Of a stretch of DNA of 64,000 nucleotides, positions 36,284 to 45,199 are shown piece by piece. How positions within the stretch are numbered: the stretch's first letter is position 1; each line of letters starts with the position of its first letter. The position numbers and the translations under genes are program-made. The notes beneath the pieces are model-generated. The model was given only the letters and a program-made list of their open reading frames with translations, was not told where the DNA came from and ran no database searches. Origin of the DNA: Variovorax boronicumulans (lineage in GTDB: Bacteria; Pseudomonadota; Gammaproteobacteria; Burkholderiales; Burkholderiaceae_C); NCBI RefSeq assembly GCF_030812215.1, contig NZ_JAUSSG010000006.1, positions 248,001 to 312,000 of the forward strand, in the 5' to 3' direction.

Positions 36284-37708
36284 TTACGTGCGCTCTTCTC
36301 CGAACCAGTTGCCATGAAAGCCGACCGGCACGCGGTGCGGCAGCGACGCCGTGCAGACCGGTCCCTTGGCGATCGCGCACGCATCGAAGATCACGAGATC
36401 GCTGGTGTTGGTCGCGCCGCGCCACACGGTCGCGAGCAGCCAGCCGTCGCCTTCTTCCGCATCGGGCGAACGGGGCACGAAGACGCCTTCCGACACCACG
36501 TCGGGCGCAGGGAACATGTACATGTCGCGCCCGGCCTCGGTCTTGGGCCTCGTGAGGTCGATGTGCAGCAGGCCCGCATAGAGGCGCGGCGACCCGCCGG
36601 GCGCCGCTTCGGCGTGGCACGCATACCAGCCGTGGCGGTAGGGCAGGCCGGCGAAGCGATCGTCCATGCGCGGGAATTCGCCCGGGATTTCCGCGAGCCG
36701 CGTCCGTGTGAACTCATGCGACGGGTTCGACAGGTCGAACTGCCAGCGCACCAGCCAGCTCGGCGACGGCACGTCGCTGGCGGGCGAGCCGTCGGGCTTC
36801 GGAAAAAGGGGCGGCGTGTCGAACTGGAACACGTCGGCAAACAGGCTGCCGTCGGCCTCCCAGGCGTTCATGACGTGGAACGCATAGCAGCTCGGGCCTC
36901 GCCACCAGACGATGTCGGCCGTGCTGCCGTCGCGCGGCATCAGGCCGACGCGGGTGCCGTGTTCGGGCTCCCAGGCGTAGGGCGGTCGGCCGCTCTGGGC
37001 ACGCTCCAGGCTGGCGGTGAGCGGCATGACGGGGAACATCACGTAGCGGTCGGTCGCCATGAAGTCGTGGACCATGCTGGCGTAGGGCGCCTCGAAATGC
37101 TCGAAGCGCGTGACGCGGCCCTCGGGCGAGATCACACCGAAGCTCATGCCGTTCGAGAGGCGCGTCGGCGTGCCATAGCCAAAGAACAGCAGCTCGCCGG
37201 TGCGCGGATCGGTCTTCGGGTGGGCGGTGAAACTGCCGCTCAGGGCGCCGTCGAAATCGGTGGCGCCCAGGGTGGCGAGCGTGGGCAATTCGAAGCCGAT
37301 CGGCAGATGCGCCTCCTCGAGCGCGAGCAGGCGGCCGGCATGGGCGATCACGTTGGTGTTGCCGGTGCCGTCGTGCTTCGGCGGAGGTCCGTCGCCGACC
37401 GTCGCCTTCTGGAAGCTGCTGGTCAGGTCCCGCCCTTCGGTGGCGGCTCGCCAGAGGTCGGTGCGCAGCCAGCGATTGCGGTAGTGCACCTGGCCGTCGG
37501 CCAGGGTGAACGAATGCAGCATGCCGTCGCCCGCGAACCAGTGCGCCTTGGGGTCCGGCACCACCGGGTTCGGGCCGTTGCGCACCAGCGTGCCGCGAAG
37601 ACCCTCGGGCAGGGTGCCTTGCAGGGGCAGCGGGCCGAGCGCCGTTTCGAAATCGATCGGGCCCATGTTGGGCGGCGGGGCATTGCGGGGAAGGGTGATG
37701 TCGTTCAT
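36284..37708 (-). CDS. Carotenoid oxygenase family protein
   Basis: This 474-residue protein has the seven-bladed beta-propeller fold of retinal-pigment-epithelium / carotenoid cleavage dioxygenases. Four conserved His residues hold the Fe(II): FTAHPKTD, SMVHDFM, CYAFHVMNAWE and the C-terminal VGFHGNWF. It may cleave a carotenoid, or a stilbene or lignin-derived alkene, as lignostilbene dioxygenases do. Sequence alone does not decide, and no carotenoid genes are in the window. The start has AGGAGC seven bases upstream. Confidence 0.9.
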   Translation of the reverse strand: MNDITLPRNAPPPNMGPIDFETALGPLPLQGTLPEGLRGTLVRNGPNPVVPDPKAHWFAGDGMLHSFTLADGQVHYRNRWLRTDLWRAATEGRDLTSSFQKATVGDGPPPKHDGTGNTNVIAHAGRLLALEEAHLPIGFELPTLATLGATDFDGALSGSFTAHPKTDPRTGELLFFGYGTPTRLSNGMSFGVISPEGRVTRFEHFEAPYASMVHDFMATDRYVMFPVMPLTASLERAQSGRPPYAWEPEHGTRVGLMPRDGSTADIVWWRGPSCYAFHVMNAWEADGSLFADVFQFDTPPLFPKPDGSPASDVPSPSWLVRWQFDLSNPSHEFTRTRLAEIPGEFPRMDDRFAGLPYRHGWYACHAEAAPGGSPRLYAGLLHIDLTRPKTEAGRDMYMFPAPDVVSEGVFVPRSPDAEEGDGWLLATVWRGATNTSDLVIFDACAIAKGPVCTASLPHRVPVGFHGNWFGEERT

Positions 37709-37812
37709 CGGGGCTCCTGGGTTCGAGGGGAGATCGCCCGATATCTTGCGGCATCCGCGCTCCCTTCGAACCCCACAAAACACCCAGGGAGGGGCCGGGC
37801 CGTCTTTCCGTC

Positions 37813-37895
37813 CAACACCGCGGAACCGGCTCTGCCGGGCCGCAGGTATTGCCCCCGGTAGGGGAAAAGCGACGCAGCACGAAGTGCGCGCAGCC
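37813..37895 (-). repeat. Dispersed intergenic repeat, copy C
   Basis: Read on the minus strand it contains CGTGCTGCGTCGCTTTTCC, ACCGGGGGCAATACCTGCGG and CCCGGCAGAGCCGGTTCCGC, matching the copies near 51.08 and 53.5 kb almost base for base in the right half. It fills most of the 199-base gap between two leftward genes. No promoter can be assigned in the rest of the gap. Confidence 0.8.
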
Positions 37896-37907
37896 TCGGG
37901 ACGAGCC

Positions 37908-38693
37908 TTACCTGGGCCACTGCTGGCGCTGCCAGTAGCGGTATTGCCAGTGCGTTTGAAAACCGGCGCGCCGATAGAGCGACAGCGCCGGATGATTCTG
38001 CGCATCGACCTGCAGGAACACCCGCTCGAACCCCTTCGTCAACGCCGCTTGCGCCAGGCCGGCCAGCACGCGCCCCGCCAGTCCCCGGCCCCGGTGCGCC
38101 TTGTCGGTCCGCATGCCGTGCACGCTGGCCCAGCCATGTCCGAAAGCCATCGCACCTGCGGCCACCGTGCGGCCGTTTTCGCGCACGCTGGCATAGAGCG
38201 AGCCCTTGGCGCGGGCCAGCGCACGCACGCGATGGGCGCCGTCCACCGGATCGAAGCCCTCGCCGAGAAACAGCGCCGCCCAGGCGTCGTCGGGTGCGCG
38301 GTCGACATCGGCCAATGCGCCGGCACCGGCACCAGTTCCCGCGGCCGCGACTTGCCGCATCTGCCGCACCGTTCCGATCTGCACGCAGGTGGGGTTGTCT
38401 TCGACGTAGTGCCGCCGCTCCAACTCGGCCCGCAGGCTGTCGAAGCACTCGGCGTCGGCCAGCCGCAGCGCCGGCACGACCTGGCGGCTGTCGTAGCGGT
38501 CCTCGATGCGATCGAGCGTGCCGGCGTCCACCGCGCTGCGGTGCAGGGGAACCGCCGACCTCGCGCGCTTGACGGTGCCGCCGTCGAAGGGCAGCAGCCA
38601 GCCGTCCAGTTCTTCTGACGCCTCGGGCGACACCGCCGCGACAGTGGCGCGCTCGATGGCCTCGATGTCGGCAATGCTCGGCGCTGTGGTCAT
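37908..38693 (-). CDS. GNAT family N-acetyltransferase
   Basis: This 261-residue protein has a C-terminal GNAT domain with the acetyl-CoA loop RTDKAHRGRGLAGRVL near residue 200 and a final LSLYRRAGF motif. The first 130 residues form a second, divergent GNAT-like half. The substrate is unknown. Its start overlaps the stop of the transglycosylase gene by four bases, so it is the last gene of the exosortase operon. That makes acetylation of a surface or peptidoglycan component possible, but unproven. Confidence 0.85.
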   Translation of the reverse strand: MTTAPSIADIEAIERATVAAVSPEASEELDGWLLPFDGGTVKRARSAVPLHRSAVDAGTLDRIEDRYDSRQVVPALRLADAECFDSLRAELERRHYVEDNPTCVQIGTVRQMRQVAAAGTGAGAGALADVDRAPDDAWAALFLGEGFDPVDGAHRVRALARAKGSLYASVRENGRTVAAGAMAFGHGWASVHGMRTDKAHRGRGLAGRVLAGLAQAALTKGFERVFLQVDAQNHPALSLYRRAGFQTHWQYRYWQRQQWPR

Positions 38694-39964
38694 TGGATGT
38701 TGGCTTCCGGTGGGGTGTACTTGGCGGCCGCCACGCTCTTGAGCAGTGCCTCTCGCTGGTTGCGGCTGATGCCGCGCACGCTTTCGGCGACCCACTTGGT
38801 GCGGTCCGAGTCGATGTGTCCGTCGCGCCGCCATTGCTCGAGCACGGCTTGCGGCTTGTGCAGCATCGCGGCGAGCCAGACGGCCTGTGCGGGCTCCAGC
38901 GTGCGCGCGCTGCGCTTGAAGTAGCGCCGCGCCGCCGCCTCGGCGCCGCAGATGTTGCCGCCCCAGGGCGCGTTGTCCAGATAGAGCTGCAGGATGCGGG
39001 CCTTGCCCAGCGTCTGCTCCATCTCGACCGCGTAGAGCATTTCGCGCAGCTTGCGCTCGGCCGTGCGGTCGCTGCCGGTCACCAGCAGCTTGGCGAGTTG
39101 CTGCGTGAGCGTGCTGCCGCCGCGCTTGGTCTGGCCTTCCTTCTGGTTGTTGTCGATCGACGCGAGGATCTCGGTGATGTCGTAGCCCGCGTGCGTGAAG
39201 AAGCGCTGGTCCTCCGCCGCGATGACGGCACGCGCGAGCCAGCTGTCGTTGGCCAGCTTGGCGGACGGGCCGCAACTGGTGCGCGCCCCGAGCATCGCCT
39301 CGGTGCCCAACCCCTGGACGGTGAACTGGCTGATGACGGGCTGCACCGCGAAAGTGGCTTCGGGCAAGACCAGCTGGGCGCTCAATGCGAGCGTGCCGCC
39401 GATGCGCGCGCGCTGAAGCTCGGGCAGCGTGGGCACCAGCACCGCATACCAGCGCGCGATGGGCGCATCCTGGACCTTGGCGGCGAGATGCAGGTTCTTC
39501 GGGGCGAGGCGGCCTTCCCACGTGCCCTGGAGCATGTCCGTCTCGGTGGTCCGGGGCGTGGCTTCGAACGTGCCGGTCAGGGTGTTGCCGTCGCGCCGAA
39601 CGGTGGCGACCAGGCGCTCGACCTTGAGCGGCTGCGTGCCGAGCGCCGGCACCTCGATGCTGCAAGGTTCGCAGCGCATTTCCTGCAGGCCGGCCGCCTC
39701 TTTCCAGCTGAAGCGCACGGTGCCGAAACGGGTGTCGAGCGAATGGCCGTCCAGCCGCGGCGCGAACCACGGCGACGTGGCCAGCCGCATGGCCGTCGGC
39801 ACGCCGATCTCGAAATCGAGCGGGCCGGCCTTCACCGACGTGCTCCATTCGCCCGCCGCCGGTGCCAGCGCGATCTTGACTATCAAAAAGATAGCTACAA
39901 ACGCTGTCAACACGAGGGCCAGCAGCCCGAAAAGCACAAATCGCAGGGTCTTCTTCACAAACAC
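38690..39964 (-). CDS. GT51 transglycosylase (MtgA-like) with a long N-terminal extension
   Basis: This protein of about 424 residues has an N-terminal membrane helix (about 5-28), then about 190 residues of unknown fold with a CEPCS pair of cysteines. The C-terminal GT51 peptidoglycan glycosyltransferase domain has AAEDQRFFTHAGYD, GGSTLTQQLAK and LYLDNAPWGG. It has no transpeptidase domain. MtgA is normally about 240 residues, so the extension is unusual. The start is a GTG at 39964 (or 39958), directly after the upstream stop. It belongs to the exosortase operon. Confidence 0.85.
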   Translation of the reverse strand: MFVKKTLRFVLFGLLALVLTAFVAIFLIVKIALAPAAGEWSTSVKAGPLDFEIGVPTAMRLATSPWFAPRLDGHSLDTRFGTVRFSWKEAAGLQEMRCEPCSIEVPALGTQPLKVERLVATVRRDGNTLTGTFEATPRTTETDMLQGTWEGRLAPKNLHLAAKVQDAPIARWYAVLVPTLPELQRARIGGTLALSAQLVLPEATFAVQPVISQFTVQGLGTEAMLGARTSCGPSAKLANDSWLARAVIAAEDQRFFTHAGYDITEILASIDNNQKEGQTKRGGSTLTQQLAKLLVTGSDRTAERKLREMLYAVEMEQTLGKARILQLYLDNAPWGGNICGAEAAARRYFKRSARTLEPAQAVWLAAMLHKPQAVLEQWRRDGHIDSDRTKWVAESVRGISRNQREALLKSVAAAKYTPPEANIQ

Positions 39965-39968
39965 GCTC

Positions 39969-40538
39969 TCACATCGGTCTCGCCACCGTGACGGCTTGCC
40001 ACGGACCGGTCGACTGTCCACTGGCCGCCGACCAATACCAGGCTGAAGTGTCGGTGAAAGCCGTGCCTTGGGCATCGACGATGCGCTCGCAAACCCGGAA
40101 CTTTTGCGCGCCGTGCCGTTGCGCAACAAAACAGCGCCACAAACGCTCCTGCGCGTCGCGTTCCAGCCGCGCCTGTTGGATGCGGTAGCCGAGCGCGCGG
40201 TAGCAGTCCGCGGCCGGATGGAGCATGCGGGTGGGCTGCTTCACCTCGCGCATCACGAGCGTCTGGGTGCCGTCCGTCATGCGTCCGATGGCGCCGGGGA
40301 AGCGGTCGGCGAAACGCTGCTCGACTTCGCTCAATGCGAGCGGGCGCAACGGAACTCCGTCCCACTGGCTCGGCCACTCGTGCGAGACGGCCATCGCTTC
40401 GGGCGTGGCCGGTGCCCGCAGCGCCGCCGCGGTCGACCACAACATGCACAGCAGCATCGCCAGCGCGAAGGCCGTCTTGTGGCCGATGCGGTTGATGAAA
40501 TGGTTGGCGAACCAGCGCTCAAAGAACGGTGTCGACAT
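39969..40538 (-). CDS. Exosortase-associated EpsI-like protein
   Basis: This 189-residue protein has one N-terminal membrane helix (about 22-40) and a periplasmic domain. The arrangement resembles EpsI/DUF3485 proteins that accompany exosortases: WPSQWDGVPL, MLHPAADCYRALGY and a Cys-containing WRCFVAQRH segment. In other systems EpsI is encoded with the exosortase or fused to it, and its exact role is not known. It overlaps the exosortase gene by 20 bases. Confidence 0.75.
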   Translation of the reverse strand: MSTPFFERWFANHFINRIGHKTAFALAMLLCMLWSTAAALRAPATPEAMAVSHEWPSQWDGVPLRPLALSEVEQRFADRFPGAIGRMTDGTQTLVMREVKQPTRMLHPAADCYRALGYRIQQARLERDAQERLWRCFVAQRHGAQKFRVCERIVDAQGTAFTDTSAWYWSAASGQSTGPWQAVTVARPM

Positions 40539-41448
40539 GGCGGCCTCCTTGTGTGGTGATAAGGCCCTGAATGGGGTGATCGGCCGGCTCCGGCACGGTG
40601 CGTGCAGGCACCATCAGGCGGGCGATGCAGCCGCACACGGACGCCAGCACGACCAGGCCCAGCGCGTTGTGCGCCCACGGCGCCAATGCATGGCCCGCGC
40701 CTTCGGACGCGATGAGCACGCTGTTGCGCACGATGTTGCCGGCCAGCACCAGCAGGCCGACCATCGGCAGGCGTCGCAGGAACGCCTTGTCGCTGCGGCG
40801 CGCCCACAGCGCGACGGCACAGGCGGCGAAGTAGCCCAGCCACACCATCTGCACGCCGGAGCAGGGCGCATCGACGATCACCAGGCGGCCATCGACCATC
40901 AGGCTCGTGCCTTCGCGCACCACGTCGAAACCCGGCGCGAGCAACCAGCGGCTGGCCTCGGCCGTCACCACGCGCAGCGGATAGCCCGCATAGAACTGCA
41001 GCGACGACAGCAGCGGCAGAGCGAGCACCGCGAGTCCCACCACCGGCAGCGCGGCGACGCGCCTCGGCAGAAAAGCCAGCAAGCCACAGGCCAGTGCCAG
41101 CACCGCCACCAATCCTGCCGCCAGCGGCGGCAGCGCCGGCACGACACCGAGCCCCGCGCGCAGCACCGTGGCAAGCACGGTGCCCACGCCCGCCAGCGCC
41201 AGCCAGCCCAGCCGCGGCGAAGCGCGCAACTCGCGCCGGCATTGCCACGCCAACGCAGCCAGTGCAACCAATGCCACCAGACCCAGTGGATCGTCGGAGC
41301 CGTCGCGCATGCGCTGGACCATCCACGCCCAGGTGGGTGCGAGCGCGGCGAACTGCAGCGCAAGCCAGGCGGCGGCCGGCGTGCGGTCGATGTGAATGCC
41401 CCAGTCCACGATGCGCGGATGACGGTGGGCGAGCGTTGCCAGAGACAT
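40519..41448 (-). CDS. Exosortase
   Basis: This 309-residue membrane protein has about eight helices. The exosortase triad is complete: Cys196 in DAPCSGVQM, Arg241 in NIVRNSVLI and His260 in WAHNALG. Exosortases are transpeptidase-like enzymes that recognise PEP-CTERM tails, cut them and probably attach the protein to a surface polymer. The subtype cannot be fixed by eye. It lies 18 bases downstream of a gene for a protein with a PEP-CTERM tail, so a dedicated enzyme-substrate pair is likely. Confidence 0.9.
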   Translation of the reverse strand: MSLATLAHRHPRIVDWGIHIDRTPAAAWLALQFAALAPTWAWMVQRMRDGSDDPLGLVALVALAALAWQCRRELRASPRLGWLALAGVGTVLATVLRAGLGVVPALPPLAAGLVAVLALACGLLAFLPRRVAALPVVGLAVLALPLLSSLQFYAGYPLRVVTAEASRWLLAPGFDVVREGTSLMVDGRLVIVDAPCSGVQMVWLGYFAACAVALWARRSDKAFLRRLPMVGLLVLAGNIVRNSVLIASEGAGHALAPWAHNALGLVVLASVCGCIARLMVPARTVPEPADHPIQGLITTQGGRHVDTVL

Positions 41449-41466
41449 GTTTTTCTTCCCGCTCGT

Positions 41467-43536
41467 TCAGGAGGTGAACCGGCGCGCGTCGTTGCGGCGC
41501 GCACGACGGCGCAGCATGGCGAGCATCGACAGCACGACGGCAATGGCGCCGAGCGTTTCGGGTTCGGGCGTGCTGGGCACCTCGGCGCCCAACGCCGGGA
41601 TTGCAAGGTCGCTCACGCCTTGGGGCATCGGCAGCGGCTGGTTCACATCGACGCTGTTCTGCGGCGCCAGGTTGCGCACCACCTTGTCGACCGCGATGAA
41701 GCTCGTGTACTGCGTGAGCAGGCTGTACTTCAGGCCCAGCTCGGTGATGCGCTCCTTGAAGGCCGCGCCGCCTTCGAGCGTTTCCTGGTCGCTCAGGCTC
41801 TGGATGCGATGGCGTGCCCACAGCGTGCGCAGGGCCGCGGTGTCCAGGCGGGTGCGGTCGTCGATGCGCACCTCCTGGCGGTACGGGCCGCTCGCGCTCC
41901 GGCCTTCGATGATCACGCGGCCCTTGGGGTCGCCACGCCATTTGCCGAACACGATCACCGGGCGCTCGCCGAGCACGTCGGGCAGTGCTTGCGGTTCCAC
42001 GTCGTACACGTCGAGGCCGCCGAAAGTGGCCTTCACACTGGTGAGCACCGGCGACTCCACCATGCGGCGAAAGCGCGCGGCCTGCTCCGGGGCCTGAACA
42101 GGGTCGGTGATGATGAACGGCTCGCCCATGCCGGCGCGTGCAATGCCTTCCATCAGGCTGCGGTTCACGGAAGAACCGATGCCGAAGGCGAACACGTTGG
42201 CCTTGGAGAGGTTGTTGCGCACCAGGTCGAAGGCTTCGCGCTCGACCGTCACGTAGCCGTCGGTCACCACGACAACGGTGCGCGACACGTTCTCTTCCTT
42301 CGGCTCGGCATAGACGCGCTTCAACGCAGGGATCAGCTCGGTGCTGCCGCTGCCGCTGTAGTTCTTGATCGTCGCGAGCGCCTGCTCGATGTTGGCGCGC
42401 GTGGCCGGCACCGACTTCGGCGAGAGCATCTTGTTGCTGCCCGAGAAGAGCAGCACGTTGAAGGTGTCGCTCGGGCGCAGGCCGCCGATCAGGCGTTCGA
42501 GCACCGTCTTGGCGGTGTCGAGCGGAAAGCCATGCATCGAGCCCGAGATGTCGACCACGAAGATGTAGTCGCGCGGAGAAATCGCGCTGGCGGCCACGGC
42601 CTTCGGGGGCTCGACCATCGCGAGGAAGAAGTTCTCGGCGTTCTCGCCCTGGCCCTTGTAGAGCATCAGGCCCGATTCGATTTTCTCGCCCGCGAGCCGA
42701 TAGTCGAGCACGAAGTCGCGGTTGTCGGCAGGGCGGCCATCGGCCACGAGTGCGATATCGGCATGCTGGTCTTCGTCGCTCTTCTTCACGTCGATGGCGT
42801 GGGTGGTCGAGCGCACTTCCTTCAGGCCCATCGGCGTGTCGATGGTGGCCTTCAGCTTGAAGCTGGTGCTCGGTGCGACGCCCGCGTGCAGCGTGGGTTG
42901 CGCAGCCCACTTGGCTTGTGCGTTTTCCGATTGCGGACTGTTGTAGCGCGGTCCGACCACGGTCGGGAACACGAACTCATAGTTGCCCGATTGCGGCACC
43001 AGGAGCTCGGTGTAGCGCAGCTCCACCTTCACGTCGTCGCCGGGCAGGATGTTGGCGACGTTCATCTGGAACACGTTCGGCAGATGCTGCTCAAGCAGCG
43101 CGGCGGTCTTGCCTTCTTTCTTGGCAGTGTCGTATTCGATCTGCGCTTGCTTCTTCTCGCGGATCTGCGCGGTGATCAGGCGATCAGCCAACCGGACGTT
43201 GAGGCCGCTCACGGCAGCCTTGGTCGAACCGGGGAACACGTATTTGGCCTCGATCGCGCGCTGGCCTTCGTTGCGGTAGGTCTGCGTGACCGTGACATCG
43301 GCGATCACGCCCGAGATCTTCACGGCGACTTCCGTGCCCTTGAGCGGCAGGCGGTCGACCGAAGGGTCGTCGCTCTTGACGAAGAAATAGGGGCTCTCGG
43401 TCTTCAGGCGCGGTCCGGCAGGCGCTTCCTGCGCATGCACCGGGCGCAGGCCCATGGCGATGAAGCCCGCGGTCGCCAGGCTCACGGTGGCGAGCCAGAG
43501 CCAGCGGCCGGGGCGTGGGGTGGTGGTGGCATCCAT
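41467..43536 (-). CDS. VIT and VWA domain protein with a PEP-CTERM sorting tail
   Basis: This 689-residue exported protein has a signal peptide (about 10-36, VHA/Q), a vault/inter-alpha-trypsin VIT domain (about 60-190) and a von Willebrand A domain. The VWA domain has an intact MIDAS motif, DISGSMHG, near residue 330. The C-terminal PEP-CTERM tail reads TPEPETLG, then a hydrophobic stretch, then RRRARR. The layout resembles VIT-VWA adhesins and the VIT targets of other dedicated sorting enzymes. It is first in the operon with the exosortase and diverges from creD across a CreB-type tag. Confidence 0.9.
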   Translation of the reverse strand: MDATTTPRPGRWLWLATVSLATAGFIAMGLRPVHAQEAPAGPRLKTESPYFFVKSDDPSVDRLPLKGTEVAVKISGVIADVTVTQTYRNEGQRAIEAKYVFPGSTKAAVSGLNVRLADRLITAQIREKKQAQIEYDTAKKEGKTAALLEQHLPNVFQMNVANILPGDDVKVELRYTELLVPQSGNYEFVFPTVVGPRYNSPQSENAQAKWAAQPTLHAGVAPSTSFKLKATIDTPMGLKEVRSTTHAIDVKKSDEDQHADIALVADGRPADNRDFVLDYRLAGEKIESGLMLYKGQGENAENFFLAMVEPPKAVAASAISPRDYIFVVDISGSMHGFPLDTAKTVLERLIGGLRPSDTFNVLLFSGSNKMLSPKSVPATRANIEQALATIKNYSGSGSTELIPALKRVYAEPKEENVSRTVVVVTDGYVTVEREAFDLVRNNLSKANVFAFGIGSSVNRSLMEGIARAGMGEPFIITDPVQAPEQAARFRRMVESPVLTSVKATFGGLDVYDVEPQALPDVLGERPVIVFGKWRGDPKGRVIIEGRSASGPYRQEVRIDDRTRLDTAALRTLWARHRIQSLSDQETLEGGAAFKERITELGLKYSLLTQYTSFIAVDKVVRNLAPQNSVDVNQPLPMPQGVSDLAIPALGAEVPSTPEPETLGAIAVVLSMLAMLRRRARRNDARRFTS

Positions 43537-43640
43537 GGCGGGGGTCCTTGTCCGTGCGAACTTGCACGGCCGCAACTTTCTTTGCCGCACGAGAAGGCAG
43601 TTGGAAGGCTCGTTGAAGTCACCGGCCACGAACGCCGCGC

Positions 43641-43693
43641 TGTGTGAAGCCTGTGTGAAGTGACCCCGCACCGGCGCTTCACACAAGCTTCGG
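43641..43693. promoter_or_regulatory. CreB-type operator (cre tag) between the VIT operon and creD
   Basis: Two direct copies of TGTGTGAAG (43641-43649, 43652-43660) give, on the minus strand, TTCAC-ACAGGC-TTCAC. This is an exact match to the TTCAC-N6-TTCAC tag bound by CreB in E. coli and its relatives. A third, inverted copy, CTTCACACA, lies at 43677-43685, followed six bases after its TTCAC by TTCGG. The sites are 60-100 bases before creD and about 105 bases before the VIT gene. Control by the CreB encoded nearby is inferred. Confidence 0.85.
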
Positions 43694-43741
43694 ATCGCGC
43701 AGGGAGCATCGCGGCTCCGCCACCGAAGAGGAGAAAAAATC

Positions 43742-45199
43742 ATGCTTCAGTTCCTGAAGGCACTTCAGACATCCGTGCTGGCCAAGGTGGCCGGCCTGTT
43801 CTTCCTGACGCTGCTGCTTTGCATTCCGCTCGCGGAGATCGACTCGATCAACAACGCACGCGGCGAGAGCCAGCGCGAAGCCGCCCAGGAACTCGCCGCC
43901 ACCTATGCCAGCAGCCAGACCATGATCGGTCCGCTGTTGCTGGTTCCGTATGTCGAGCGCTGGATGGAGCCGCTGCGCGATGCGCAAGGCAAGGTGATCG
44001 GCCAGGAGCAGCGCAGCAAGGAAATGGTCCATGCGGTGTTTCCCGACAAGCTGCACATCGAAGGCTCGATGACGCCGCAGGAGCGTTATCGCGGCATCTT
44101 CAAGATTCCGTTCTATACGCTCAACGCCGCGCTGAGCGGTGGTTTCACGGCTTTCGATCCCAAGGTCCTGCCTCACAGCGAGACCGACTCGAAGATCGAG
44201 TTCAAGGCGCCTTTCATCGCCTTCAACGTGAGCGACCTGCGCGGCCTCGACGGCTCGCCGGCGCTGGTGATGGGCGGCGAGGCGCTGCGTTTCAAGCAAC
44301 GCGTGCCGGGCCTTGCCGACAACGCCTGGTTCGCCGATGGCATCCATGCGCCGATCACTGGTGCCGCACTCGCCGCATGGCAGGCCAACACCCCGCTGAC
44401 CTTCGAGATGAAGCTTGGCCTGGTCGGCCAGGACACCCTCGCCATTGCGCCCATCGCCGACAACACCACCGCGCGCCTCACCTCGCCCTGGGCGCACCCC
44501 AGCTTCGGTGGCCGCTTTCTCGCTGCGCAGCGCAACGTGACGCCACAGGGCTTCGATGCGCAATGGCGCATCTCGTCGCTCGTGACCTCGGCGCGCGAAC
44601 AGGTACGCGCCGGACTCTCCGGCCGCGTCGATGGCAGCGACGCAGCCGCGACGGCAAGCAGCGCCCGTCCGCAACGCAATCTCGGTCCGCTGCAGACCTT
44701 CGACGTGTCGCTCGCGCAGCCGATCAACGTCTATTCGATGAGCACGCGCGCCGGCAAGTACGGCATGCTCTTCATCGGCCTGGTGCTGATGGCGGCCTTC
44801 ATGTTCGAACTGTTCCGCAAGTTGCGCCTGCACCCGATCCAGTACGGCCTGGTCGGTCTTTCGATCGCGCTGTTCTTCCTGCTGCTGCTCGCGCTGTCCG
44901 AGAAGTTCGCGTTCTGGATCGCCTATGCGGGCGCAGCCAGCGCAAGCGTCGCACTGCTCGCCGTGTACTTCAGCGCCGTGCTCGGCGGCTGGCGGCGCGG
45001 CTTGTCGTTCGGTGCCTTCATCGCGCTGTTGTATGGCGCGCTCTATGGGCTGCTCGCCTCCGAAAGCAATGCGCTGCTGCTCGGCGCGCTGCTGATCTTC
45101 GGCATGCTGTCCGCGCTGATGCTGGTGACGCGCAAGGTCGACTGGTATGCGCTGTCGCGGCGCGCCGAACCTGCGGTACCCGCAGCACAAGGCGCATGA
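43742..45199 (+). CDS. creD: Inner membrane protein CreD
   Basis: This 485-residue CreD has an N-terminal helix (about 15-32), a large periplasmic domain containing ATYASSQTMIGPLLLVPYVERW and PHSETDSKIEF, and five or six C-terminal helices (about 335-470). creD is the most strongly CreBC-activated gene in E. coli, Aeromonas and Pseudomonas. It affects envelope stability and beta-lactam response, and its molecular role is unknown. The cre tag directly upstream and creBC 4 kb away fit this. It overlaps the GH3 gene by four bases. Confidence 0.95.
   Translation: MLQFLKALQTSVLAKVAGLFFLTLLLCIPLAEIDSINNARGESQREAAQELAATYASSQTMIGPLLLVPYVERWMEPLRDAQGKVIGQEQRSKEMVHAVFPDKLHIEGSMTPQERYRGIFKIPFYTLNAALSGGFTAFDPKVLPHSETDSKIEFKAPFIAFNVSDLRGLDGSPALVMGGEALRFKQRVPGLADNAWFADGIHAPITGAALAAWQANTPLTFEMKLGLVGQDTLAIAPIADNTTARLTSPWAHPSFGGRFLAAQRNVTPQGFDAQWRISSLVTSAREQVRAGLSGRVDGSDAAATASSARPQRNLGPLQTFDVSLAQPINVYSMSTRAGKYGMLFIGLVLMAAFMFELFRKLRLHPIQYGLVGLSIALFFLLLLALSEKFAFWIAYAGAASASVALLAVYFSAVLGGWRRGLSFGAFIALLYGALYGLLASESNALLLGALLIFGMLSALMLVTRKVDWYALSRRAEPAVPAAQGA

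Noticed and set aside
43600..43740. A coding extension upstream of the VIT protein start (to 43743)
   Set aside because: The in-frame upstream sequence contains the cre tag and lacks a signal peptide. The ATG at 43536 has AAGGA and gives a proper signal peptide.
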